Source of the DNA: Azonexus sp.
GTDB taxonomy: Bacteria > Pseudomonadota > Gammaproteobacteria > Burkholderiales > Rhodocyclaceae
NCBI GenBank assembly: GCA_031260295.1
Contig: JAIRKE010000010.1
Coordinates: 42,334-106,333, forward strand
Length of the DNA: 64,000 nucleotides
Direction: 5' to 3'
In this document: positions 9,312-16,705 of the stretch, piece by piece
Layout of the letters: each line of letters opens with the position of its first letter
Position numbering within the stretch: position 1 is the stretch's first letter
Notes under the pieces: model-generated
What the model was told of the DNA's origin: nothing
The model's database searches: none
Seen by the model: the letters and a program-made list of their open reading frames with translations, nothing else
Made by a program: the position numbers and the translations under genes

Positions 9312-9935
9312 ATGACTACACATTTCCAGCGCCGCAGCGCCATTGCCCCACGCCGGCAACAGGGCATTGCCCTGATCATGGCCATCATCATGCTCGTCAT
9401 CGCCACCCTCATCGGCCTGGCCGGTATGCGCTACACCTCCTTGCAGGAAAAGCTCTCCGCCAATCTCTACGACCGGGCCATCGCCATGCAGGCGGCGGAG
9501 TATGCTCTGGGCGCAGCCGAAAAATGGTTGTTCGAGAACGGGGTTGAAGACGTCACCGCAACACCCACCGTCGTCGACTGCAGCGCAGACGACGCAACAA
9601 TCTGCCCCACCTTTCCTGACAGCACCTTCCTGACGGACGGCGCGGACAGCGACAACTGGGTATCCGTCAATCTCCCCGCCGATTTCAACCACGGCCTGAA
9701 CGCCGACAGCAATCCACAATATTTCATCCAGTTTCTAGGTTTTAAATCCAGTGAAGCCCTCGCCGACGGCGGCGGCTCGGCCACGTGCAATCAATACGGT
9801 AGTAGCTGCGGCTCTAATCCCAAGGAAATAGCATCGGTGAACGCCCTCTATCGGGTAATCGTGCGCAGCAGCACCCCCACGGCCGACAACGATCGCTCCA
9901 TTGTCGTCCTGAGCAGTCTCGTCAAAGGTAGTTAA
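9312..9935 (+). CDS. pilX: Type IV pilus assembly protein PilX
   Basis: A 207-residue pilin-like protein. Its N-terminus RRQQGIALIMAIIMLVIATLIGLAG is the PilX-type motif, with Gln-Gly before the processed residue and no Glu at +5, as in family members. It continues LQEKLSANLYDRAIAMQAAEYAL, a highly conserved PilX segment. It forms part of the tip complex with PilV, PilW, FimT and PilY1. Start taken at the ATG at 9312, one base after the pilW stop; an upstream in-frame ATG at 9219 lies inside pilW. Confidence 0.88.
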   Translation: MTTHFQRRSAIAPRRQQGIALIMAIIMLVIATLIGLAGMRYTSLQEKLSANLYDRAIAMQAAEYALGAAEKWLFENGVEDVTATPTVVDCSADDATICPTFPDSTFLTDGADSDNWVSVNLPADFNHGLNADSNPQYFIQFLGFKSSEALADGGGSATCNQYGSSCGSNPKEIASVNALYRVIVRSSTPTADNDRSIVVLSSLVKGS

Positions 9936-9964
9936 TTTTCCAATCTTGCCTACAGGTAATCGCC

Positions 9965-12900
9965 ATGAAACAACCTGCCCGCAACAGCACTCAATTTCCG
10001 CAGTTTCGCCCACTCACCCTGGCCCTAGCCGTCAGCGCCGCGCTGGCTTCGCTATCGGTTCAGGCTGGCGTCGAGATCGCGCAGCAGCCCCTGCTCATCG
10101 CCGAACCCATTGCGCCCAACATCATGTTCATTCTCGACGATTCAGGGTCGATGAACTGGGAGTTCATGCCAGGCGCGACTGGCTGGACAAGCGCCCCACC
10201 GGCCGGCCTGCCGACAACGGTCAGCGTCCGTGACATTCGCCTGCGCGCGGCCAATATCAACACGATGTGGTACAACCCGCTCCTGAAATACGATCCTTGG
10301 CTCAAACACGATGGCAGTTCCTGGGACAACGCCAATTACGACGGCGGTAACCTGGACGCCGACCCTTCTAAAAAATCCGGCAGCGGCACCCTTAATTTCA
10401 AGACCACGTTCACCCAGTGGAAGCCTATGACCACCGGCTCCGGCGACAATGGCATTGACAACAGCGCAACGGTATCGACAGGCACAGGATCAACCGGCTT
10501 AAGCGCCAATTGGCGTTACAACGGTTTTTACCATCTGACCGGCGACGATGCAACAACCGTAACCGACTACAAGCGCTACGAGTTCATCTACGGCTGCGCC
10601 ACCGGCACCGGTTGTGGTGATGCTGATAAACAATGGCGCGCCCGCCAGGTTTCACTGAAGACAGACGGCACAGACGACAGCACTAGCGAACTGTCCGAAT
10701 TCGACTGGACCCCCTACGGCGGCGTCAAGCGCAGCGTCACGGAAGAAATACAAAATTACGCCAACTGGTTTTCCTACTACCGCCTGCGTATCACCATGGC
10801 CAAGGGAGCCGCCTTCAAGGCTTTTGCCAAATTAGGCAGTGGTTATCGTGTTGGCTATAACACGATTTGGGATCGACAGAACTACGAGATTCCGGTTGGA
10901 ACCAATGATGGCCTTTTCTCCGGCGCAAACAAGCAAGCCTGGTTTCAGAAGCTTCATGATTCCATCAGCAATGATGGCACTCCGCTGCACAGAGCGTTAC
11001 AGCGGACCGGGGAATATTATAAAAATGATACAGCCAGCGGGCCTTATGGCCCAGGCACCGGTAGCGCACAAATTTCCTGCCGGCAAAACTTCGCCATTCT
11101 AACCACGGACGGTTACTGGAACAATAGGAATGACATCTTAGCTGCTCTTCAGGAGAACGTTGACGATACGGATGGAACGGAACACACGGACAGCAAAGGG
11201 AACACATACAAATACATAGCGCAGACCCCCTTCAGGGATAGTCATAGTTTCACGCTGGCCGACGCCGCCATGTATTACTGGAAAACCGACCTGCGCCCCG
11301 ATATGGCCAATAACGTGCCCACCACCGCCAAGAATCCGGCTTTCTGGCAGCATATGCGCACCTTTGGCATCTCCATCGGCGAAAAAGGCACCCTGACCCC
11401 AGACCAGGCAACGCTGGACGCCCTCACGGCAGGCACCATCTCATGGCCCACACCTGGAGACGACAGGAGGGAAAACATCGACGACCTCTGGCATGCCACC
11501 GTCAACTCCCGGGGTGAATTTGTGGCCGCGACCAGCCCGGATGAATTCGCCAAGGCGCTAACAGACACGCTTAACGCCATCGCCAGCGAAACGAAATATG
11601 AAGCCAGCGGCGGCGCCAGTTCGACGGAAGTGAAGGCGGGCGCCATGACCTTTTTCAGCCGCTACACCTCCGGCACCTGGAACGGCGATATCGTCGCCTA
11701 CACCGTGAATGAAATAACCGGCTTGCAGGACCAGACCGCGACCGTCTGGGAGGCCGAAAGCAAACTGCCCACCTGGAATAGCCGCAAGATTTACGTGAAT
11801 GTCAACGGGGAAGCCAAGCCATTTCTCTACGGCAATCTGAGTGGCGCGCAACAGGCTCACCTCAGTTCCGATATCGTCGACTTTCTGCGCGGCGACCGCA
11901 GCAAGGAAGCGGACAAGCCCGGCGGCACCCTGCGCAAACGGGCCGGTGTCTTGCCGGCCTTCATCAACTCGCAACTGGTGTACGTCGGCCCGCCGACACA
12001 TGGCAGCCTCGGTAAATTTCCCCTTGCCGACGGCTCCAGCGCTTACCCTGGTTGGGCCAACGAGCCCGCGCAAAAGACCCGCAAACCGGTGATCTATATT
12101 GCCGGCAATAACGGCATGCTGCACGCCTTCGATGCCAGCGACGACGATGCCGTCAGCGGCAAGGAAATCTACGCCTTCCTGCCCAATTTCTCGATTTCGG
12201 AGAAGCTGGCGAATTACGCCGACAAGGAGTACGGCTCCGGCGAGACGACGGCGAAGCCGCACCAGTACATCCTCGATGGCGAACTGACCGTGGCCGATGC
12301 CTATCTCGACGGTAAGTGGAAGACCATCCTGGTCGCTACCCAGGGCCGAGGCGGCAGCGGCATCTTCGCGCTGGATGTGACGGACCCCGACAACATCGAG
12401 TTTCTCTGGGAAAAATCCGCCACCGATGACAACGCGCTGGGCAACAATCTGGGCAAGCCCATCATCGCCCAGGTCGCCAACAAGAAGTGGCGGGTCATTC
12501 TGGGCAATGGCCCGAATAGTACCGGTGACAAGGCGCAACTGCTCATGTTCGACCTGGCAATGGGCGGAATCACCAAGGTGGACACGGGAGTCGACGGAAA
12601 CAATGGCCTTGCCGCGGTGAATCCCTGGGACAGCAACAAGAACGGTTTCTATGACACGGCCTATGCCGGTGATCTGCAAGGTAACGTCTGGCGGTTCAAG
12701 GATCTGGGCACGTCGCCCACTGCCGCCAAACTGCTTGCCGGCGGCGATAGCCGCCCCATCACGGCCATGCCCTTGGTCGTCCGCAATCTGAAAACCGGCG
12801 CCACCTGGGTGTATGTCGGCACCGGCCAATATCTGAATATGGGCGACCTGCAATCACCTTTCAATACCCAGACTTGGTATGGCCTGATCGACGATGGCGG

Positions 12901-13507
12901 CCCGACAATCGCGCCAGAAGACGACCTGAGAATGAGCCAATTCGAGAGCAGCGGGGTCGGCCAACGTGTCCTGGAGGCCGTTACCGAATGGGATATCATC
13001 GGTGGCGCCAGCCCCAAACGAGGCTGGTATATCGATTTCCCCCTTGACGGAGAACGCATGATGACCCCGAATTCCGTTCGTGGCGGCGTTCTGTTCGGCA
13101 TCACCTTCACTCCCGACGCGAGTGACCCTTGCAGTCCCAACGGCAGCAGTTCTCTCTGGGCGGTCGACCCGTTCAGCGGTGGGCGCATCAAGCAGGGCAT
13201 CTTCGATGTCGACGGAGATGGCATTCCCGACAAAACAAGCGATGGGTTCTATCTCACGGTTCTGGATGGTCTGTCGGCAATCACGACTGGCGCTCTTCCA
13301 TCAATGTTCAACTCCGGCAACCCCGATGGTGAGATAGTTATAGTTGATCCTGATGATGATGATGATGGTGATGATGATGACGATAAGAAGAAGAAGAAGA
13401 AGAAGAAGCATCAAGTCTGCCGCTACCTATACGACAGGACCATTTGCCATGATGCTCCCACGGGGCAAATTGGTCGCCAATCCTGGCGTGAAATCATCGG
13501 CCAGTAA
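9965..13507 (+). CDS. pilY1: PilY1 family type IV pilus tip adhesin
   Basis: A large exported protein of 1180 residues, close to Pseudomonas PilY1 (about 1160). A signal peptide ends near ...ASLSVQAG (residue 35). A von Willebrand A-like region follows, with a MIDAS-type DDSGSM near residues 58-63. The C-terminal half has the PilC/PilY1 beta-propeller, with VIYIAGNNGMLHAFDA and LVATQGRGGSGIFALD blades. A calcium loop of the D-x-N-x-N-x-x-x-D type (DSNKNGFYD, about residues 888-896) precedes AGDLQGNVWRF. A second D-rich loop (DVDGDGIPDKTSD) is near residue 1081. PilY1 controls pilus extension/retraction and surface sensing. The C-terminus is odd: an aspartate tract is followed by a run of eight lysines, then a Cys-containing tail. 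Confidence 0.93.
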   Translation: MKQPARNSTQFPQFRPLTLALAVSAALASLSVQAGVEIAQQPLLIAEPIAPNIMFILDDSGSMNWEFMPGATGWTSAPPAGLPTTVSVRDIRLRAANINTMWYNPLLKYDPWLKHDGSSWDNANYDGGNLDADPSKKSGSGTLNFKTTFTQWKPMTTGSGDNGIDNSATVSTGTGSTGLSANWRYNGFYHLTGDDATTVTDYKRYEFIYGCATGTGCGDADKQWRARQVSLKTDGTDDSTSELSEFDWTPYGGVKRSVTEEIQNYANWFSYYRLRITMAKGAAFKAFAKLGSGYRVGYNTIWDRQNYEIPVGTNDGLFSGANKQAWFQKLHDSISNDGTPLHRALQRTGEYYKNDTASGPYGPGTGSAQISCRQNFAILTTDGYWNNRNDILAALQENVDDTDGTEHTDSKGNTYKYIAQTPFRDSHSFTLADAAMYYWKTDLRPDMANNVPTTAKNPAFWQHMRTFGISIGEKGTLTPDQATLDALTAGTISWPTPGDDRRENIDDLWHATVNSRGEFVAATSPDEFAKALTDTLNAIASETKYEASGGASSTEVKAGAMTFFSRYTSGTWNGDIVAYTVNEITGLQDQTATVWEAESKLPTWNSRKIYVNVNGEAKPFLYGNLSGAQQAHLSSDIVDFLRGDRSKEADKPGGTLRKRAGVLPAFINSQLVYVGPPTHGSLGKFPLADGSSAYPGWANEPAQKTRKPVIYIAGNNGMLHAFDASDDDAVSGKEIYAFLPNFSISEKLANYADKEYGSGETTAKPHQYILDGELTVADAYLDGKWKTILVATQGRGGSGIFALDVTDPDNIEFLWEKSATDDNALGNNLGKPIIAQVANKKWRVILGNGPNSTGDKAQLLMFDLAMGGITKVDTGVDGNNGLAAVNPWDSNKNGFYDTAYAGDLQGNVWRFKDLGTSPTAAKLLAGGDSRPITAMPLVVRNLKTGATWVYVGTGQYLNMGDLQSPFNTQTWYGLIDDGGPTIAPEDDLRMSQFESSGVGQRVLEAVTEWDIIGGASPKRGWYIDFPLDGERMMTPNSVRGGVLFGITFTPDASDPCSPNGSSSLWAVDPFSGGRIKQGIFDVDGDGIPDKTSDGFYLTVLDGLSAITTGALPSMFNSGNPDGEIVIVDPDDDDDGDDDDDKKKKKKKKHQVCRYLYDRTICHDAPTGQIGRQSWREIIGQ
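13352..13410 (+). repeat. GAT/AAG trinucleotide repeat inside pilY1
   Basis: A simple-sequence tract: mostly GAT codons (aspartate) followed by AAG codons (lysine), encoding about residues 1130-1148 of PilY1. Because the unit is three bases, slippage changes tract length without shifting the frame. Confidence 0.9.
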
Positions 13508-13522
13508 ATCGAGACGCATATC

Positions 13523-13948
13523 ATGAAATCCATCGCCCAGCGCAGTGCCGCCCGCCCGCCAGCGGGCGGTTTCACCCTGATCGAAGTGATGATCGTGGTG
13601 GTCATCGTCGGCATTCTGGCCGCTATCGCGGTACCGTCTTATCTGCAACATGTGCGCAAAAGCTTTCGCTCACAAGCGCAGTCCTGCATGTTGCAAACTG
13701 CCCAGGCGATGGAGCGGCGCTACACCACCAATCTAGCTTACGACCAAGGTGACAACACGGGTGACCCTGCCTTGGGGTGCAGAACCGAGGGTAGGCTGGA
13801 TACCCGGTATACGATCACCGTCGATGATATTGGCCCCAGAACCTACACCATTACCGCCACAGCAATTGGTGATCAAACCAACGATATCTGCGGTGACATG
13901 ACACTCAATCAACAGGGCGCCAAAACACCGACCGCAGGTTGCTGGTAA
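13523..13948 (+). CDS. pilE: Type IV minor pilin PilE
   Basis: A 141-residue prepilin ending the minor pilin operon. The cleavage motif GGFTLIEVMIVVVIVGILAAIAVPSY begins near residue 14 and is textbook, with Glu +5. The remainder (QSCMLQTAQAMERRYTTNLAY, and a cysteine pair near the end in NDICGDMTL...AGCW) matches PilE-type minor pilins found downstream of pilY1 rather than the major pilin PilA. It follows pilY1 by 15 bp. Confidence 0.9.
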   Translation: MKSIAQRSAARPPAGGFTLIEVMIVVVIVGILAAIAVPSYLQHVRKSFRSQAQSCMLQTAQAMERRYTTNLAYDQGDNTGDPALGCRTEGRLDTRYTITVDDIGPRTYTITATAIGDQTNDICGDMTLNQQGAKTPTAGCW

Positions 13949-13985
13949 ACTTGAGCCCATCAAAAATGACTGACGGCTCACCACC

Positions 13986-14204
13986 ATGCAAACCAAAAAA
14001 TTCAATATCGACGAGCTCACCCTGGAAGAAATGCAACCCAGACAGGAGGATCCCGAGCCTTCGAATATCGGTCGCCAATGCCTGAAGTGCGAACATGTCC
14101 GCCTAGCCTCCGAAAGCCACGCGCCGGCCTATGCATGTCCGGCATGTGGCGCGGTTTACGAGAAGGTTGAGCAAACGCTCTTCAAGCAGCCGCCCAGAAC
14201 ATAA
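13986..14204 (+). CDS. Small zinc-ribbon protein
   Basis: A 72-residue soluble protein. Two CxxC pairs (CLKC near residue 32 and CPAC near residue 53) separated by about 17 residues form a likely zinc ribbon. The N-terminal 30 residues are acidic and probably disordered. I do not recognise a characterised family. It lies 37 bp after pilE on the same strand and converges with ispH 9 bp downstream. Confidence 0.65.
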   Translation: MQTKKFNIDELTLEEMQPRQEDPEPSNIGRQCLKCEHVRLASESHAPAYACPACGAVYEKVEQTLFKQPPRT

Positions 14205-14213
14205 CAATTCGTA

Positions 14214-15134
14214 TCAGCCCAGTTCCTTTGGCAGGGGGAAAAACACCCCCTCCTCAGCCCCCTGTAATTGCCCGACCTCGGCACAGGTCAATTCCCTGAG
14301 ACGGGAAGCCACTTCCTGCACCAGAACCTCCGGCGCCGACGCGCCCGCCGTCACGCCGATATTCTGCTTCCCGGCCAACCATGCCGGATCGATCTCGGCA
14401 GCGCCGTCGATCAGATAAGCATCAATGCCACGGCCAGCGGCGACCTCCTTCAAGCGGCGCGAGTTGGAACTGTTCGGACTGCCGACGACGATGACCAGAT
14501 CGCATTGTCCGGCCAGCGCCTTGACCGCGTCCTGACGATTCTGCGTGGCATAGCAGATATCTTCCTTCTTCGGCCCCTGAATCGACGGGAAACGTATCTT
14601 CAAGGACTGGATGACGGTTTGGGCATCGTCCATCGACAAGGTCGTCTGCGTCACATAGGAAAGCTCGTCGGGAGAGGCAACTTCCAACCGGGCAACATCG
14701 TCGACCGTCTCGACCAGGTACATGCCGCCTTCGCTCTGTCCCATCGTACCCTCGACTTCAGGATGTCCCTTGTGGCCGATCATGACGACCTCGCGGGCCC
14801 CCTTGCGCATGCGCCCGACTTCAAGGTGTACCTTGGTGACCAGCGGGCAGGTGGCGTCGAAGATCTTCAGGCCGCGCCGTTCGGCATTGTCGCGGACGGC
14901 CTTGGAGACGCCGTGGGCGCTGAAGATCACGGTGCTGCCGGCCGGCGCCTCGTCGAGTTCCTTGATGAATATTGCACCCTTGGCACGCAAATCGTCACAA
15001 ACGAACTTGTTGTGCACGATTTCGTGGCGGACGTAGATCGGCGCACCGAATTTTTCCAGCGCGCGCTCGACGATGGCGATGGCGCGCTCGACGCCGGCGC
15101 AGAAGCCGCGCGGGTTAGCCAGGACGATCTGCAT
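14214..15134 (-). CDS. ispH: 4-hydroxy-3-methylbut-2-enyl diphosphate reductase
   Basis: A 306-residue iron-sulfur enzyme catalysing the last step of the MEP pathway, giving IPP and DMAPP. The three cluster cysteines are present in [13 protein letters not shown] (residue 12), [11 protein letters not shown] (near 96) and [17 protein letters not shown] (near 195), together with the ATQTTL-type [11 protein letters not shown] segment. Its start codon abuts the fkpB stop, the usual fkpB-ispH arrangement. Two other isoprenoid genes, dxs and ispA, are at 28.9-31.6 kb. Confidence 0.97.
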   Translation of the reverse strand: MQIVLANPRGFCAGVERAIAIVERALEKFGAPIYVRHEIVHNKFVCDDLRAKGAIFIKELDEAPAGSTVIFSAHGVSKAVRDNAERRGLKIFDATCPLVTKVHLEVGRMRKGAREVVMIGHKGHPEVEGTMGQSEGGMYLVETVDDVARLEVASPDELSYVTQTTLSMDDAQTVIQSLKIRFPSIQGPKKEDICYATQNRQDAVKALAGQCDLVIVVGSPNSSNSRRLKEVAAGRGIDAYLIDGAAEIDPAWLAGKQNIGVTAGASAPEVLVQEVASRLRELTCAEVGQLQGAEEGVFFPLPKELG

Positions 15135-15563
15135 TTACATGATTCCGATGATTTCCACCTCGAAGCGGATGGTTTTGCCGGCCAGCGGGTGGTTAAAGTC
15201 AAAGAGCGCGTGCGTGGCGCCCAGTTCGCGCAGAAAACCGGCGAAGCTGCCGCCGTTGGGCACAGCGAATTCGACGACCGAATTTTCCTTGAGTTCCATG
15301 TCGGCCGGCAGGCCGCTGCGGGCGATGCGCTCGATCAGGCGGGGATTGTGCTGGCCGAAGGCGGCGTCGGGTTCGAGTTCGAAGACGAAGCGCTCGTGCG
15401 CCGGCAGGCCGAGCAGTACCGATTCCAGCGTGTCGGCCAACTGGCCGCCGCCCATTTGCAGGGTCGCCGGACTCATGTCGAAGGTGGAGAGAAATTCCTC
15501 GCCATCGAGGGTGGTGATGCGGTAATGCAGGGTCAGGTAGCTGTCGTAGCGGACGGTGGTCAT
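15135..15563 (-). CDS. fkpB: FKBP-type peptidyl-prolyl cis-trans isomerase (SlpA/FkpB)
   Basis: A 142-residue cytoplasmic FKBP of the SlyD/SlpA type: it starts with the YLTLHYRITTLDGEEF strand, contains the LLGLPAHERFVFELEPDAAFG flap boundary and ends with DFNHPLAGKTIRFEVEIIGI, the FKBP core signature. These proteins act as proline isomerases and chaperones. The fkpB-ispH adjacency is widespread in proteobacteria. Confidence 0.92.
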   Translation of the reverse strand: MTTVRYDSYLTLHYRITTLDGEEFLSTFDMSPATLQMGGGQLADTLESVLLGLPAHERFVFELEPDAAFGQHNPRLIERIARSGLPADMELKENSVVEFAVPNGGSFAGFLRELGATHALFDFNHPLAGKTIRFEVEIIGIM

Positions 15564-15578
15564 TTTCTCGGGTATTGC

Positions 15579-15962
15579 TCAGTGCAAGGTGGGCTGGTGC
15601 ATGACGCCAAAGCGCTCAGTCAGCGTGCATAGCCGTTTGTCCAGCGTCCACAGTTTGGCGTCCGGCGTCATCAGCGTAGAAGCCAGCAACAGCATATCGA
15701 CCACGCCGCAACCTGAACCGAACAGGCGCTCACGTTCGATGAAATCCATGACTTCGCGGATGCTGACTTGCTGCGTCTGTCGCAGGTGGCAGAAATCGGA
15801 CAGCGTTTGTGTCCGGTTGGGCGGCGTTCCACAGGCGATTTCGCCAACGACCAGCGGATGCATCATCACGCGATCCGATTCAAGCAGATCAATCAGCGTC
15901 TCGTTAGGGGTGCGGAAATGATCGACCCATACCGAGGTATCGACGAGAATACCCTTCAGCAC
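15579..15962 (-). CDS. vapC: VapC-type PIN domain toxin
   Basis: A 127-residue PIN-domain endoribonuclease. The acidic metal-binding residues are visible: Asp in [12 protein letters not shown] (residue 8), Glu in VVGEIACG (near 41), Asp in [10 protein letters not shown] (near 89) and Asp in LWTLDKRL (near 108). VapC toxins cleave tRNA or rRNA when freed from antitoxin. Its start overlaps the vapB antitoxin stop by 7 bp, so the pair is translationally coupled. It sits between fkpB and lspA, splitting what is usually a tight ileS-lspA-fkpB-ispH order, which suggests insertion of the module. Confidence 0.9.
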   Translation of the reverse strand: MLKGILVDTSVWVDHFRTPNETLIDLLESDRVMMHPLVVGEIACGTPPNRTQTLSDFCHLRQTQQVSIREVMDFIERERLFGSGCGVVDMLLLASTLMTPDAKLWTLDKRLCTLTERFGVMHQPTLH

Positions 15963-16156
15963 GGAGGGGTCTCGCGGCGGGGTATTTCCGCCATAGCAGG
16001 CGCGGCCCCGCCAAGCGCGGCCAGTCGTTTTGCCACTTGCACGCGCACGAAGGTTTTGACAGCTTCCCGGAACAGGTCAGTTTTGTCCATCGACGGATCA
16101 GCCACTTCCAGCGCTTTCTCATACAGCGCGTCATCAATCGTCACGGTTGTTCTCAT
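15956..16156 (-). CDS. vapB: VapB-type antitoxin
   Basis: A 66-residue antitoxin with an N-terminal ribbon-helix-helix-like start ([20 protein letters not shown]) and the [27 protein letters not shown] segment common in VapB proteins paired with PIN toxins. The alanine/proline-rich tail would wrap the toxin. I place the start at the ATG at 16156, which has GAAGG 7 bases upstream; an ATG at 16168 is in frame but lies inside the palindromic operator candidate. The gene overlaps vapC by 7 bp. Confidence 0.88.
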   Translation of the reverse strand: MRTTVTIDDALYEKALEVADPSMDKTDLFREAVKTFVRVQVAKRLAALGGAAPAMAEIPRRETPPC

Positions 16157-16165
16157 GGCGGCCTT

Positions 16166-16207
16166 CATCATCAAAAACGATGTAATCATACATCGTTTTT
16201 GATGATG
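16166..16207. promoter_or_regulatory. Perfect palindrome: candidate VapBC operator or lspA terminator
   Basis: A 42 bp inverted repeat with 19 bp perfect arms (16166-16184 and 16189-16207) and a 4 bp centre, filling the gap between the lspA stop codon (16208-16210) and the vapB ribosome binding site. The arms are AT-rich (CATCATCAAAAACGATGTA). VapB proteins bind palindromes just upstream of their genes to repress them, so operator is the first choice. As RNA it would also form a stable hairpin after lspA, so a terminator role is possible. Confidence 0.75.
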
Positions 16208-16705
16208 TTACGAGTTGCGGCTGCGGCGGCCAGCCAGCAATTGTTCGCTGACGAGAAGCACGGCGCCGACGGTGATCGCCGCATCGGCGACGTTGAAGGC
16301 CGGCCAGTAGTAGCCGGCGGCATGCCACTGAATGAAATCGACGACGGCACCGAAACGCAAGCGGTCGATGACGTTGCCCAGCGCGCCGCCGAGGATCAGG
16401 GCCAGTGAAAAGGAGGCCAGCTTCTGTTGCGGATGCCGGTAGAGCATCAACGCGATCCAGGCCGAGACGGCCAGCGCCAGCAGGGTGAAAAACCAGCGCT
16501 GCCAGCCCGGCTGCCCGGCGAGGAAGCTGAATGCCGCGCCAGGGTTGAAGGCCAGCACCCAGTTCCAGAATGGTGCGACATAGAGGCTTTGGCCGTAGTC
16601 AAGGCTGTTGAGCACGACCCATTTGCTGAGTTGGTCGAGGACGATGACCAGCGCGGCCAAGCTGTACCAGTGCGCCGCCTTAGGCACAGCGACGCGCCTC
16701 GCCAT
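16208..16705 (-). CDS. lspA: Lipoprotein signal peptidase (signal peptidase II)
   Basis: A 165-residue inner membrane aspartic protease that removes signal peptides from diacylglyceryl prolipoproteins. Four hydrophobic segments are visible. The catalytic pair is in [19 protein letters not shown] and [11 protein letters not shown]. Start taken at the ATG at 16705 ([14 protein letters not shown]), giving normal length and a 26 bp overlap with the end of ileS; no clear ribosome binding site is seen, consistent with coupling to ileS. Confidence 0.95.
   Translation of the reverse strand: MARRVAVPKAAHWYSLAALVIVLDQLSKWVVLNSLDYGQSLYVAPFWNWVLAFNPGAAFSFLAGQPGWQRWFFTLLALAVSAWIALMLYRHPQQKLASFSLALILGGALGNVIDRLRFGAVVDFIQWHAAGYYWPAFNVADAAITVGAVLLVSEQLLAGRRSRNS

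Noticed and set aside
11558-12853. 431-codon frame opposite pilY1
   Set aside because: Antisense to well-supported PilY1 propeller sequence, no domain recognised.
13352-13410. Trinucleotide tract as a phase-variation switch or CRISPR-like repeat
   Set aside because: Three-base units do not shift the frame, and there are no spacers.
14268-15632. 454-codon frame opposite ispH and fkpB
   Set aside because: Composition is that of an antisense shadow; both true genes carry their family motifs.
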